A stretch of 64,000 nucleotides of DNA from Streptomyces iranensis (GCF_017874715.1 NZ_JAGGLR010000015.1:245774-309773); one strand, 5' to 3'; shown: positions 41,332 to 50,870, numbered from the stretch's first letter. Translations and numbers: made by a program. The notes: generated by a model not told the origin, from the sequence alone.

Positions 41332-41358
41332 GCCCCCGGAAACCCGGGAAGCGGGGCC
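41326..41358 (-). terminator. Terminator of sdhCDAB
   Basis: Stem GGCCCCGC (41326-41333) with GCGGGGCC (41351-41358) and an inner CCCGG/CCGGG pairing, 17 bases beyond the sdhB stop. Its 5' edge touches the last 19-base repeat. Confidence 0.75.
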
Positions 41359-41374
41359 CTCGCCCGTGGCCCTC

Positions 41375-42148
41375 CTAGAAGCGCCGCGTGATCAGCGCGC
41401 GCTTCACCTCCTGGATGGCCTTCGTGACCTCGATCCCTCGCGGGCACGCCTCCGTGCAGTTGAAGGTCGTACGGCAGCGCCAGACGCCGTCCTTGTCGTT
41501 CAGGATCTCCAGCCGCTGCTCACCACCCTCGTCACGCGAGTCGAAGATGAAGCGGTGCGCGTTGACGATCGCCGCCGGGCCGAAGTACTGGCCGTCGTTC
41601 CAGAACACCGGGCACGACGAGGTGCACGCGGCGCACAGGATGCACTTGGTGGTGTCGTCGAACCGCTCACGGTCCGCCGCCGACTGCAGCCGCTCACGCG
41701 TCGGCTCGTTGCCCGTCGTGATCAGGAAGGGCATCACATCGCGGTACGCCTGGAAGAACGGCTCCATGTCCACGATCAGGTCCTTGAGGACCGTGAGCCC
41801 CTTGATCGGCTCGACCGAGATGGGCTTCTCCGGGCTGATGTCCTTGATCAGCGTCTTGCAGGCCAGCCGGTTGCGGCCGTTGATCCGCATCGCGTCGGAT
41901 CCGCAGATGCCGTGGGCGCAGGAACGGCGGAAGGTCAGGGTGCCGTCCAGCTCCCACTTGATCTTGTGGAGACCGTCGAGGACGCGCTCCTTCGGATCCA
42001 TGTCGATCTGGAAGTCCTCCCAGACCGCCTGGTCCGAGACCTCCGGGTTGAAGCGCCGGATCCGGAAGGTGACGGTGATCAGGTGCGAGGCGGTGGCGTC
42101 GGCCGCCTCGGGGGCCTGGTCGGACTTCTCGAGAGTGGGGGTGCTCAT
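41375..42148 (-). CDS. sdhB: Succinate dehydrogenase iron-sulfur subunit
   Basis: Carries electrons from SdhA flavin to quinone. The 257-aa protein has the N-terminal ferredoxin domain with the [2Fe-2S] ligands in RRSCAHGICGSDAMR and a downstream Cys (LACKTL). The C-terminal domain has CILCAACTSSCPV and CTEACPRGIEV for the [4Fe-4S] and [3Fe-4S] clusters. The start overlaps the sdhA stop by one base (TGATG). It is the last gene of the operon. Confidence 0.96.
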   Translation of the reverse strand: MSTPTLEKSDQAPEAADATASHLITVTFRIRRFNPEVSDQAVWEDFQIDMDPKERVLDGLHKIKWELDGTLTFRRSCAHGICGSDAMRINGRNRLACKTLIKDISPEKPISVEPIKGLTVLKDLIVDMEPFFQAYRDVMPFLITTGNEPTRERLQSAADRERFDDTTKCILCAACTSSCPVFWNDGQYFGPAAIVNAHRFIFDSRDEGGEQRLEILNDKDGVWRCRTTFNCTEACPRGIEVTKAIQEVKRALITRRF

Positions 42149-43902
42149 CAGTACTTACGCTCCATCGGCTGGTAGCGGGTCTGCACGACCGGCTTGTAGT
42201 CGAGGCGGATGGACTCGGAGCCGTCCGCGCCCACCTCTCGGTACGCCATGGTGTGCCGCATGAAGTTGACGTCGTCGCGGTTCGGGTAGTCCTCGCGGTA
42301 GTGACCGCCGCGCGACTCCTTGCGGGCCAGGGCGGAGATGGCCATGACCTCGGCCAGGTCGAGCAGGTTGCCCAGCTCGATGGCCTCCAGCAGATCGGTG
42401 TTGAACCGCTTGCCCTTGTCCTGGACGCTGACGTGTCGGAAGCGCTCGCGCAGGTGGCCGATCTCCTCGACGGCCTCCTTGAGCGTCTGCTCGGTGCGGA
42501 AGACCATGACGTTCTTGTCCATGGTCTCCTGGAGCGCCTTGCGGACCTCGGTGACCCGCTCGGTGCCGGTCGCGTCCCGCAGGTTCTCGACCTGTGCCTG
42601 GACGAACGCGGCCGGGTCCTCCGGGAGCTCGACGAAGTCGGCCGTGGCGGAGTACTCCGCGGCGGCGATGCCCGCCCGGCTGCCGAAGACGTTGATGTCG
42701 AGCAGCGAGTTGGTGCCCAGGCGGTTGGCGCCGTGCACCGAGACGCAGGCGACCTCGCCGGCCGCGTACAGGCCGGGCACGACGGTGTCGTTGTCCGACA
42801 GCACCTCGCCCCGGACGTTGGTCGGGATGCCGCCCATCGTGTAGTGCGCGGTCGGCTGGATCGGGATCGGGTCCGTGTACGGCTCGATGCCGAGGTAGGT
42901 GCGCGCGAACTCGGTGATGTCGGGCAGCTTGGCGTCCAGCTGCTCCGGCGGCAGATGGGTGAGGTCCAGGTAGACGTGGTCGCCCTCGGGACCGCAGCCG
43001 CGGCCCTCGCGGATCTCGGTGTAGATCGACCTCGAGACCACGTCGCGCGAGGCGAGGTCCTTCATGACCGGCGCGTACTTCTCCATGAAGCGCTCGCCGT
43101 CCTTGTTGCGGAGGATTCCGCCCTCACCGCGGGCGCCCTCCGTCAGCAGGATGCCCATGCGCCAGATGCCGGTCGGGTGGAACTGGAAGAACTCCATGTC
43201 CTCCAGCGGCAGCCCGCGCCGGTAGGCGACCGACTGGCCGTCACCGGTGAGGGTGTGGGCGTTGGAGGTCACCTTGAAGAACTTGCCGCAGCCGCCCGAG
43301 GCGAAGACGACGGCCTTCGCCTGGAAGACGTGCAGCTCACCGGTGGCCAGCTCGTACGCCACCACACCGGCGGTGCGCTTGACCCCGTCGACCTCGGTCA
43401 TCAGGAGGTCCAGGACGTAGAACTCGTTGTAGAACTCCACGCCCTCCTTGACGCAGTTCTGGTACAGCGTCTGGAGGATCATGTGGCCGGTGCGGTCCGA
43501 GGCGTAGCAGGACCGGCGGACCGGGGCCTCGCCGTGGTTGCGGCTGTGGCCGCCGAAGCGGCGCTGGTCGATGGTGCCGTTCGGGGTCCGGTTGAACGGC
43601 AGGCCCATCTTCTCGAGGTCCAGGACCGAGTCGATGGCCTCCTTCGCCAGGATCTCGGCGGCGTCCTGGTCGACCAGGTAGTCACCGCCCTTGATCGTGT
43701 CGAAGGTGTGCCACTCCCAGTTGTCCTCCTCGACGTTGGCGAGGGCGGCGGCCATGCCGCCCTGCGCGGCGCCGGTGTGGGACCGGGTCGGATAGAGCTT
43801 GGTGAGCACCGCGGTGCGGCTGCGCTTGGTCGACTCGATGGCCGCGCGCATTCCGGCCCCGCCGGCGCCGACGATGACGGTGTCGTACTTGTGGATCTTC
43901 AT
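42148..43902 (-). CDS. sdhA: Succinate dehydrogenase flavoprotein subunit
   Basis: Oxidises succinate to fumarate with covalent FAD. The 584-aa protein has the dinucleotide motif VIVGAGGAGMRAAIE, the FAD-linked His segment YPTRSHTGAAQGGMAAAL, RRFGGHSRNHGEAPVRRSCY, the catalytic region HPTGIWRMGIL and LTEGARGEGG, and ALLDINVFGSRAG-type C-terminal features. ATG 43902 has GAGGT about ten bases upstream. It is 24 bases after the sdhD stop. Confidence 0.97.
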   Translation of the reverse strand: MKIHKYDTVIVGAGGAGMRAAIESTKRSRTAVLTKLYPTRSHTGAAQGGMAAALANVEEDNWEWHTFDTIKGGDYLVDQDAAEILAKEAIDSVLDLEKMGLPFNRTPNGTIDQRRFGGHSRNHGEAPVRRSCYASDRTGHMILQTLYQNCVKEGVEFYNEFYVLDLLMTEVDGVKRTAGVVAYELATGELHVFQAKAVVFASGGCGKFFKVTSNAHTLTGDGQSVAYRRGLPLEDMEFFQFHPTGIWRMGILLTEGARGEGGILRNKDGERFMEKYAPVMKDLASRDVVSRSIYTEIREGRGCGPEGDHVYLDLTHLPPEQLDAKLPDITEFARTYLGIEPYTDPIPIQPTAHYTMGGIPTNVRGEVLSDNDTVVPGLYAAGEVACVSVHGANRLGTNSLLDINVFGSRAGIAAAEYSATADFVELPEDPAAFVQAQVENLRDATGTERVTEVRKALQETMDKNVMVFRTEQTLKEAVEEIGHLRERFRHVSVQDKGKRFNTDLLEAIELGNLLDLAEVMAISALARKESRGGHYREDYPNRDDVNFMRHTMAYREVGADGSESIRLDYKPVVQTRYQPMERKY

Positions 43903-43926
43903 GAGTGGATACCTCAGCCCCGGGGC

Positions 43927-44397
43927 CTAGCGGATGTTCGGGTCGAAGGTGAAGATCACCAGAGTGCCGAGCACGATGGTGAATCCCGCCGCCGTGTAGA
44001 GCAGCGCCTTCAGCCACAGGCGGGTGTTGTCCCGCTCCGCGTAGTCGTTGATGATCGTGCGCAGGCCGTTCGCGCCGTGCAGCGTGGCGAGCCAGAGCAT
44101 GATCAGATCCCATGCCTGCCAGAACGGCGAGGCCCAGCGGCCGGCCACGAAGGCGAAGCCGATCTTGGTGACACCGCCGTCCAGTACCAGCTGGATCAGC
44201 AGATGGCCCAGGACCAGGACGACCAGCAGGACGCCGGACAGGCGCATGAAGAGCCAGCCGTACATCTCGAAGTTCGTCCGGGTCGCCCTGGGCGTCTTAC
44301 GGGTGCGGGCCCGCGGCGGCTCGATGACCGGGGCCGGGTGATCCACGTCGTACGCGCTGACCGCGTCGCTCGCGGGGGTGGTGGTCTCGGCGGACAT
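43927..44397 (-). CDS. sdhD: Succinate dehydrogenase hydrophobic membrane anchor
   Basis: A 156-aa anchor subunit with three membrane helices: LFMRLSGVLLVVLVLGHLLI (with the haem-region His), WDLIMLWLATLHGANGLRTI and LLYTAAGFTIVLGTLVIFTF. It has a polar N-terminal ~50 residues typical of actinobacterial SdhD. The start at 44397 (MSAETTTPASDAV) lies five bases after the sdhC stop, with GGGAGC nearby, so it is coupled. Confidence 0.93.
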   Translation of the reverse strand: MSAETTTPASDAVSAYDVDHPAPVIEPPRARTRKTPRATRTNFEMYGWLFMRLSGVLLVVLVLGHLLIQLVLDGGVTKIGFAFVAGRWASPFWQAWDLIMLWLATLHGANGLRTIINDYAERDNTRLWLKALLYTAAGFTIVLGTLVIFTFDPNIR

Positions 44398-44402
44398 GTG
44401 CG

Positions 44403-44783
44403 TCAGCTCCCGAACAGTTCGCGCAGCGTGTGCTGGAGGACCGGGTAGAAGGCACCGGCCATCAGCACGACCCAGATACCGACGACGCCCCAGAGCATCT
44501 GACGCTGGTACCTCGCGCCCTTGGACCAGAAGTCGACGGCGATGACGCGAAGGCCGTTGAGAGCGTGAAACAGAATGGCGGCCACCAGGCCGTACTCCAT
44601 CAGGTTCACGACGGGATTCTTGTACGTGGCGACCACGTCGTCGTACGCCTCGGGCGAGACGCGGACCAGCGAGGTGTCCAGTACATGTACGAACAGGAAG
44701 AAGAAGATGAGGACGCCGGTGACTCGATGAGCCACCCAGGACCACATACCTTCCCGGCCGCGATACAGCGTTCCAGCCGGCAC
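44403..44783 (-). CDS. sdhC: Succinate dehydrogenase cytochrome b556 subunit
   Basis: A 126-aa haem-binding anchor. The start is the GTG at 44783, giving MPAGTLYRGREGMWSWVAHR, the usual Streptomyces SdhC start, with GGAGGG seven bases upstream. Three helices follow: TGVLIFFFLFVHVLDTSLV (His ligand region), YGLVAAILFHALNGLRVIAV and MLWGVVGIWVVLMAGAFYPV. First gene of sdhCDAB. A TACGAT -10-like box sits at 44869-44874 on the same strand. Confidence 0.93.
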   Translation of the reverse strand: MPAGTLYRGREGMWSWVAHRVTGVLIFFFLFVHVLDTSLVRVSPEAYDDVVATYKNPVVNLMEYGLVAAILFHALNGLRVIAVDFWSKGARYQRQMLWGVVGIWVVLMAGAFYPVLQHTLRELFGS

Positions 44784-44939
44784 GGAAAAACCCTCCGGAA
44801 GCGGGATTGGGGCCTGCCGGCTTCGGGGTCGGTCGGGCCCGGCCGGGTACGGTCCACCGGCCCTGGCCATCGTACCGACGTGCTGTCGGAGGGTCCCTCC
44901 GGGGGGCTCAAGTGTGATCGATCAAGCACGGACGGGCGA

Positions 44940-45512
44940 TCATGCGATCCGGAATCCGGGCACTTCCGGCGAATCGGACCGATTCCCGGTCAGCCGGACC
45001 AGTCTGCCCCGGGCGATGCGCCGCAGCTCCTCGGCGGTGTTGTCCCGCTCCCGCTCCCACTCGTTGCCCAGCCGGTCCCGGATCCCGGTCAGCAGCCGGT
45101 CCAGTCGCTCCTCGGGCCGCAGACCATCCAGACAGATGACGAAAACGTGACCGAATCGACGCTCGTACGCGTCGTGGGCGGCCTGGAGCGCGGTGTGCGC
45201 GGCCAGCGCCCGCAGGCTGTCGGCGGGCGGCAGCTCATGGCCGACGACCGACTCGTCCGCGAGCGCCTCGTCCAGATCGGCGGGGGTGAGGTCATAGCTG
45301 GCCTCGTCCCCGGCGGCCAGCAGCGCCTCCAGATCCGGGTACGGGCGGTGGGACGCGATCAGCCGGGCCCAGCGGCGGCTGCCGCAACAGGCGCGGAGCG
45401 CGGCCTCGGCCGCGTCGGCGGGGGCGGTGTTGAGCCGGTCGAGGCGGGAGGCGGCGGCGCGGGACCTGGACCTGGACAGCGTGGACTCCTCGGACACGCA
45501 TGAGGCGCGCAT
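44940..45512 (-). CDS. OHCU decarboxylase (uric acid pathway)
   Basis: 2-oxo-4-hydroxy-4-carboxy-5-ureidoimidazoline decarboxylase, the last step from urate to S-allantoin. The 190-aa protein has LNTAPADAAEAALRACCGSR, ARLIASHRPYPDLEALLAAG and, near the C-terminus, RFGHVFVICLDGLRPEERLD, the family core. The usual catalytic His appears within ASHRPYP. The start is uncertain: ATG 45512 is used and GTG 45497 is possible; neither has a clear RBS. No other urate gene is adjacent. Confidence 0.8.
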   Translation of the reverse strand: MRASCVSEESTLSRSRSRAAASRLDRLNTAPADAAEAALRACCGSRRWARLIASHRPYPDLEALLAAGDEASYDLTPADLDEALADESVVGHELPPADSLRALAAHTALQAAHDAYERRFGHVFVICLDGLRPEERLDRLLTGIRDRLGNEWERERDNTAEELRRIARGRLVRLTGNRSDSPEVPGFRIA

Positions 45513-45773
45513 GGGAACGGACGCCCGGGAGAAACGGACCCGGGGGAGGCGTGGGACACATGGGCTGGGCGCGTGAGCAGTACACGCTAACGACGCGGGG
45601 AGGTGGGTGTGCCGGAGGGAACGCGATATCACCCGAACGGGGAGGTTTTACTGCATGCGGTGGACGGCATTCGGGGCGCAGTGCTTTTTTTCGGCCGCAA
45701 GCGGCCGAACGCGTGAAGCGGGGAGGGGCCGAGGAGGGGCCGAGGAGGGGGGCCGAGGAGGAGGTACACCGCC

Positions 45774-47420
45774 ATGGGATTGCCGCTCAGAGCCACCAGG
45801 GCGTCCTGCGTCCGTGGCCTCATCGCGGGGGCCGCCGTCACGCTCCTCCTGACGGCCCTCGGCTGTCAGCAGACGGACGGCGGGCAGCGCCCGCCGGGCA
45901 CCCGCTCCACGCCTGCGCAGTCCTCGGCGCATACGACCGCCACCTCGGCGCGGTCCCCCTCGGCCGTCCCGCCGCACCGCACGGCGGCCTCCGCGCCGCC
46001 CCGCACCATCCCCTCCGTCCGCGACTTCACCCCGGCCTCGGGCCCCGGCTGGCGGCCCGGCGACGACAGCCGGGTGGTGGCCGACCTCAAGGGCCCGCTC
46101 GCCGACGAGGCCCGCATGATCGCCGCGGAGCTGGGGCTGCGCACCACCTCCGGCCCCGCCCGCCGCGGTGACCTCTCCCTCGCCCTCGCCCCGAAGGTGA
46201 GCGGCGGCGGCGAGGCGTACACCCTGAAGGTCGCGGGCGGCCGCGCCCGGATCACCGGCCCGGCCGACGCGGGCGTCTTCTACGGCACCCGCACCGTGAA
46301 ACAGGCCCTGCGCTCCGGCGGCCGGCTCCCCGAGGGCGTGATCCACGACCGGCCCGGCCGCGCCCAGCGCGGCCTCAACCTGGACATCGCGCGCAAATTC
46401 TTCTCGGTCGGGTGGATCGAGGCCCGGATGCGCGAGATGGCCGACCTCAAGCTCAACCAGCTGGCCCTGCACTTCTCGGACGATCAGGGCTTCCGCATCC
46501 AGAGCACCAGCCACCCCGAGATCGTCTCGTCCCAGCACCTCACCAAGGACCAGGTCCGGCAGATCGTCGCGCTCGGGCAGCGGCTGCACATCACCGTCAT
46601 CCCCGAGATCGACTCGCCGGGCCACCTCGGCGCCGTCATCCGGGCCCATCCGCAGCTCCAGTTGCGCAACGCGGGCGGCACCACGTTCCAGGGCTCGGTG
46701 GACATCTCCAATCCGGCCGCGGCCCGCATCGTCGACGATCTGATGCGCGAGTACGCCCCGCTCTTCCCCGGCCGCTGGTGGCACCTGGGCGCCGATGAGT
46801 ACCTCGCGCTGACCGTCAAGGACCCCCAGGCGTCGTTCCCCGGGCTGGCGGCCGCCGCCAAGCGGAAATACGGCCCCAGCGCCCGGGTGCAGGACCTGGT
46901 CACCGGCTGGCTGAACGACCGGGCCCGGCTCGCGCGGCAGCTCGGCAAGCGGCCCAAGGCGTGGAACGACGGCTTCTTCGCGGGCGGCGTCGTCAAGCCC
47001 GCCAAGAACATCGAGGTCGAGTACTGGACGGGACGGCTGAAGGAGACGGCACGCCCGCCGCTGGAGTATCTGAAGGAGGGCCGCAAGGTGGTCAACCTCA
47101 ACGACTCCTTCCTCTACTACGTGCTCGGCGAGCCCGGCGGCTTCACCTATCCGACCGGGGAACGCATTTACGAGGACTGGTCCCCGGCGATACTGCGCGG
47201 CTCCACGCCCATCGCCGACAAGAGCCTGACCGGGCCCGACCGGATCCTCGGCGCCCGCCTCGCGATCTGGGGCGACCGGCCCGAGGCCCAGACCCCCGTC
47301 CAGGTGGCCCAGGGCATCCGGCTGCCGCTCGCGGCACTGGCGCAGCGGGTGTGGGACCCCGGGAAGCCGCCGCTGAGCTGGTCCGGCTTCACCCGGCTCG
47401 CGGAGCGGCTGGGGGTCTGA
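45774..47420 (+). CDS. Beta-N-acetylhexosaminidase (GH20), lipoprotein
   Basis: A 548-aa GH20 enzyme removing terminal GlcNAc/GalNAc, for example in chitin or murein recycling. The N-terminal signal ends in a lipobox (LTALGC, Cys31). A GH20b-like domain covers about 90-185, then the TIM barrel with LNLDIARKFFSVGWIE, LALHFSDDQGFRIQS, VIPEIDSPGHLGA and the catalytic Asp-Glu in WWHLGADEYLAL. ATG 45774 follows a GAGGAGGAGGT run, itself part of a short purine tandem repeat (45720-45760). A terminator follows. Confidence 0.93.
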   Translation: MGLPLRATRASCVRGLIAGAAVTLLLTALGCQQTDGGQRPPGTRSTPAQSSAHTTATSARSPSAVPPHRTAASAPPRTIPSVRDFTPASGPGWRPGDDSRVVADLKGPLADEARMIAAELGLRTTSGPARRGDLSLALAPKVSGGGEAYTLKVAGGRARITGPADAGVFYGTRTVKQALRSGGRLPEGVIHDRPGRAQRGLNLDIARKFFSVGWIEARMREMADLKLNQLALHFSDDQGFRIQSTSHPEIVSSQHLTKDQVRQIVALGQRLHITVIPEIDSPGHLGAVIRAHPQLQLRNAGGTTFQGSVDISNPAAARIVDDLMREYAPLFPGRWWHLGADEYLALTVKDPQASFPGLAAAAKRKYGPSARVQDLVTGWLNDRARLARQLGKRPKAWNDGFFAGGVVKPAKNIEVEYWTGRLKETARPPLEYLKEGRKVVNLNDSFLYYVLGEPGGFTYPTGERIYEDWSPAILRGSTPIADKSLTGPDRILGARLAIWGDRPEAQTPVQVAQGIRLPLAALAQRVWDPGKPPLSWSGFTRLAERLGV

Positions 47421-47771
47421 GCGCGGGGGCCACCGGGGGCCGGGCGCGCGTTCCGGGAGCGTTCCGGGAGCGTTCCAGGAGGGAGAGAAGAAGGACGGTC
47501 GGGGCCGCCACCCCCCACAGGAGAGGCCCCGACCGTCGATCAGGAGAGCCCGCAAGAGGCTCGTACCCCTTACAGCGTCGCACGCCTCGATTGCGTCACA
47601 CCTCCCCTTGGACGAAACCGGGGACTCCACCCCGCTGCCCGGGGCTCGTTCCACTCTGGACGGGACCGGTCGGATGCCCGTAACGTGCAGGTCCGCGCTC
47701 TGGGCGCGGTCGGAGGCTTATTTTCTCGCGTGGCCCGGAGCGGTCACGTTCCCAGGGGGACTCAAAAGACC
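47421..47771. other. Spacer between the GH20 and DUF4328 genes
   Basis: 351 bases without a gene: three GAGCGTTCCGG repeats near 47450-47480, the terminator at 47494-47537, then presumably the promoter of the DUF4328 gene. No clear boxes were seen. Confidence 0.5.
47494..47537 (+). terminator. Terminator of the GH20 gene
   Basis: A perfect 13-bp stem GACGGTCGGGGCC (47494-47506) with GGCCCCGACCGTC (47525-47537). Confidence 0.85.
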
Positions 47772-48809
47772 ATGTATCCGTGTGGGAACTGCCGCGCTGT
47801 CGCCGTCGGCCCCGACGGGCGCTGTGCCGCATGCGGGACCTACCAGCAGCAGCTCCAGCAGCCGACCGGCCCCCCGCAGCCGTCCGTCCCGCCGCAGAGC
47901 CCGCCGATGCCCGGTGGCTACGGCTACCCGGCCGCTCCGCCGATGGGCATGCCGACCGGCGGGGTCGATCTGCGGCGCGGGCTTTCCACCACGCTCGTCG
48001 CGCTGTTCGGGCTGGCGCTGCCCGCCCTCATCTTCCTCCTGGTGGCGCGATCCGGCCAGTTCAGCGTGATCGGGGACATGCTGGACGCGGTCGAGGGCAA
48101 GTCGGTCTCCATCACCGAGGACGACCTCAACGACGCCGACGACATGTTCACCGCCGCCCAGGTCATCTACTCGCTGCTCACCGTCGCGATCGCCGTGGTC
48201 TGGGCGATCTGGTTCCGGCGGCTGCGGCTGAACGCTGAGGTCTTCGCCCCCGGCCAGCACCGCTTCAGCAGCGGCTGGGCGGCCGGTTCGTGGTTCACCC
48301 CGGTGGTCAACCTCTGGTTCCCCAAGCAGATCGCCAACGACATCTGGCGCGCCAGCTCCCCGCAGGGGCCGCACGCCGTCAACCGCGGTCTGCTGGGCGG
48401 CTGGTGGGTCACCTGGATCGTGGCGCTGGTCACCAACGCCGTCGGCGGGATCCGGTACAACCTGCTGCGGGGCAAGGTGGAAGGCGACGACTACTCCCCT
48501 TCTCCCTCGGAGGCGAAGAGCGACATCGAGAGCCTGCACTCCATCCTGGCCTTCGACATGTTCGCCATCGTGATCTTCATAGCCGCGGCGGTCCTGGCGC
48601 TGCTGCTGGTCCGGCAGATCACCGCGATGCAGGAGCAGCGGGCCTCGCTGCCCCCGCAGATGGCCGGTCCGGCCCCGTACGGGATGCCTTCTCCGAACCC
48701 GTACGGCTCCCCGGCCCCCGGCTCCGCGCCGTATGGTGCCCCTCAGATGCCGCCGACCCCGCCGCCCGGCCAGCCCGGCCAGCAGTACCCGCCCTTCGGG
48801 CAGGGCTAG
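47772..48809 (+). CDS. DUF4328 domain membrane protein with zinc ribbon
   Basis: A 345-aa protein. An N-terminal CxxC...CxxC zinc-ribbon-like segment (YPCGNCRAV, CAACGTY) and a Gln/Pro-rich linker precede a DUF4328 membrane module. That module has four helices, with VVWAIWFRRLRLNAEVF and GSWFTPVVNLWFPKQIANDI as family landmarks, and a Pro/Gly-rich tail follows. Function is unknown. ATG 47772 is chosen because it starts exactly at the zinc ribbon. 61 bases downstream is an ECF sigma gene on the same strand. Confidence 0.85.
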   Translation: MYPCGNCRAVAVGPDGRCAACGTYQQQLQQPTGPPQPSVPPQSPPMPGGYGYPAAPPMGMPTGGVDLRRGLSTTLVALFGLALPALIFLLVARSGQFSVIGDMLDAVEGKSVSITEDDLNDADDMFTAAQVIYSLLTVAIAVVWAIWFRRLRLNAEVFAPGQHRFSSGWAAGSWFTPVVNLWFPKQIANDIWRASSPQGPHAVNRGLLGGWWVTWIVALVTNAVGGIRYNLLRGKVEGDDYSPSPSEAKSDIESLHSILAFDMFAIVIFIAAAVLALLLVRQITAMQEQRASLPPQMAGPAPYGMPSPNPYGSPAPGSAPYGAPQMPPTPPPGQPGQQYPPFGQG

Positions 48810-48870
48810 CCCGCGGGTTACGCCGGAATCGACTGGACCACGGATTCTCCGAGTGGGGCAGGAAGAGAGC

Positions 48871-49551
48871 GTGCAGGGGGACGACGCGGAACTGACCGCC
48901 GCGGTGCTCGCGGCGCAGGAAGGGGACGAGACCGCCTTCCGGACCGTCTACCGGTCCGTGCACCCTCGCCTCCTCGGTTACGTACGCACGCTGGTCGGTG
49001 ATGGCGACGCGGAGGACATCACCTCGGAAGCATGGCTGCAGATCGCCCGTGACCTGCAACGGTTCAGCGGAGACGCGGACCGCTTCCGGGGCTGGGCGGC
49101 CCGGATAGCCCGCAATCGCGCGCTGGACCACATACGGATGCGCGGCCGCCGCCCGGCCATCGGCGGCGATGAGTCGGAGCTGGAGTTCCGGCCGTCCGAC
49201 GCGGACACGGCCGGTGAGGCGATGGAGGCCATCGGCACCGGCAAGGCGCTCGGGCTGATCTCCCAGCTGCCGCAGGACCAGGCCGAGGCGGTGGTGCTCC
49301 GGGTGGTCCTCGGCCTCGACGCCAAGAGCGCGGCCACGGTGCTGGGCAAGCGGCCGGGGGCGGTGCGCACCGCCGCCCACCGGGGGCTGCGGCGGCTGGC
49401 CGATCTGATCGGCCCCGCGGCCGGGGGCGATTCGGTGCTCGACGGGGTTCCAGGGCAACGTGAGTCACACGGCGGCGGCGCAACCAAGCCGGGTGTGGCG
49501 AAGTCTGCTGGTGTGACGGATTCACGCGCGCCAACGCAGAAGGACATGTGA
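48871..49551 (+). CDS. ECF sigma factor (SigE-like subgroup)
   Basis: A 226-aa sigma factor. Region 2 is FRTVYRSVHPRLLGYVRTLV, DAEDITSEAWLQIARDLQRF and RGWAARIARNRALDHIRMRG. Region 4 is LPQDQAEAVVLRVVLGLD and AATVLGKRPGAVRTAAHRG. A ~40-residue polar tail follows. GTG 48871 has GGAAGAG a few bases upstream; GTG 48853 would add six residues. The stop overlaps the next start by one base, the classic sigma/anti-sigma coupling. Confidence 0.88.
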   Translation: MQGDDAELTAAVLAAQEGDETAFRTVYRSVHPRLLGYVRTLVGDGDAEDITSEAWLQIARDLQRFSGDADRFRGWAARIARNRALDHIRMRGRRPAIGGDESELEFRPSDADTAGEAMEAIGTGKALGLISQLPQDQAEAVVLRVVLGLDAKSAATVLGKRPGAVRTAAHRGLRRLADLIGPAAGGDSVLDGVPGQRESHGGGATKPGVAKSAGVTDSRAPTQKDM

Positions 49552-50753
49552 TGGCCGAAGACCACCGCTACAGCTGGCTGGATGACAGTGCCGCGGAGCG
49601 GTTGCTTCGCGGCGAACCGGTCGAGGGGCAGCCTGCAGCTCCAGACGGCCGGAGCGACCAGTCGTATGCCGACGCGGAACGGTTGGCGGCCGTGCTCAGC
49701 GCCGCCGCCGGCGCGGGCCGTACGGCGGCCCCCTCCGACGCGTCCGCGCTTCCCGGTGAGGAGGCGGCCGTGGCCGCCTTCCGGGCGGCCCGGGTCGAGG
49801 TCGGTGCCGAGGCCGGGGCGGGGTCCGTGGCCGAGATGGACATGGCCCGGCGGCCGCACCGGATCCGGCGGTTCAGAGAGAGACAGCCGCGGCTGCGGCG
49901 CCCGCTGCGCGCGGGCATGGTCGCGGTCGTGGCCGGATGTGCGCTCAGCGGATTCGCGGTGGCGGCAGCCGCGGGGGTACTGCCGACACCGTTCGGGCAG
50001 AGCGACCACACTCCGGGCCCCTCGGTGAGCATGTCGAACGGCGGTCCCGGCGGGGACTCCGCCCATCCGGAGATCTCCCAGGACGGCGGTACGACGACGC
50101 CTGATCCCAGTGGTTCGGACGACAACGATGCCAGCGACGTGGGATCGAACGGTGCCCAGGGCGGAACGGTTCCCTCCGACCCGGAGGACGACGGCAAGGG
50201 CAAGAACGGCAAGTCGAACGACCCCTCGAAGGGGAAGCCCGGCGTCCCGAAGTGGGCCCTCGCCGTCTGCCCGCGCTATCTGGACTCGGAAACGGGTGTG
50301 GGCGCGGACCTCGACAAGAAGTCGCTGAAGAAGCTGACGAAGGCGGCGGGCAGCGCGTCCGCCATCCACGGCTACTGCACGCAGCTCCTCGCCGACGACG
50401 GTACGGGCAGCACCCCGCGCAACGACGAGAGCACGGGCAGCGGCGGCGACAGCGGCGGCACGGACAGCGGCAACGGCGAGAGCGGCAACGGCGGCTCCGA
50501 CGGCTCCGGTTCCGGTTCCGGTGACAGCGCCGGTTCGGACAGCGGTGGCGGCTCCGGTGGCGATCCGGGAAAAGATGGCGGGGACGGCGCCACGGCCCCG
50601 CCGCCCCCTCCGCCGGACACCACCGACACGCCGACCGACGTCACCACGTCCACGACCGCCGCTGACCGCGCGACGGTGAAGGACCCCGCGACATCCACGG
50701 ATTCGCGCGCTTCGGACGACCCCACGACCCCCGCGGAAACGGGTGCCGACTGA
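49551..50753 (+). CDS. Putative anti-sigma / single-pass Gly-Ser-rich protein
   Basis: A 400-aa protein. The cytoplasmic N-terminus (YSWLDDSAAERLLRGEP, about 1-105) is followed by one transmembrane helix (LRAGMVAVVAGCALSGFAVA, about 120-145). The extracellular part has a short folded segment with two Cys (WALAVCPRYLD, HGYCTQLLAD) and a long Ser/Gly/Asp/Thr low-complexity tail. Coupling to the ECF sigma gene (TGATG) and the topology suggest an anti-sigma factor. I see no zinc HxxxCxxC motif, so it is not the common ZAS type. Confidence 0.7.
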   Translation: MAEDHRYSWLDDSAAERLLRGEPVEGQPAAPDGRSDQSYADAERLAAVLSAAAGAGRTAAPSDASALPGEEAAVAAFRAARVEVGAEAGAGSVAEMDMARRPHRIRRFRERQPRLRRPLRAGMVAVVAGCALSGFAVAAAAGVLPTPFGQSDHTPGPSVSMSNGGPGGDSAHPEISQDGGTTTPDPSGSDDNDASDVGSNGAQGGTVPSDPEDDGKGKNGKSNDPSKGKPGVPKWALAVCPRYLDSETGVGADLDKKSLKKLTKAAGSASAIHGYCTQLLADDGTGSTPRNDESTGSGGDSGGTDSGNGESGNGGSDGSGSGSGDSAGSDSGGGSGGDPGKDGGDGATAPPPPPPDTTDTPTDVTTSTTAADRATVKDPATSTDSRASDDPTTPAETGAD

Positions 50754-50780
50754 GACTCCGGCACCCAGGTGTGACGTTTT

Positions 50781-50800
50781 TTTCAGCGGTGACGCTGAAA
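50781..50800. terminator. Small hairpin after the sigma/anti-sigma pair
   Basis: TTTCAGCG-GTGA-CGCTGAAA, a perfect 8-bp stem flanked by T- and A-runs (GTTTT / GAAAC). It is terminator-like but could also be an operator. Confidence 0.45.
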
Positions 50801-50870
50801 GAAACGGGCCGACTGGTCATCGGCCGCGCGGGAGCCGAGGTTCCCCCCGTACCGACGGCTCCGCGCATTC

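Noticed and set aside
42253..44448. Long plus-strand frame opposite sdhA
   Set aside because: Shadow of sdhA and sdhD, Val/Leu/Asp/Gly-biased with no family features.
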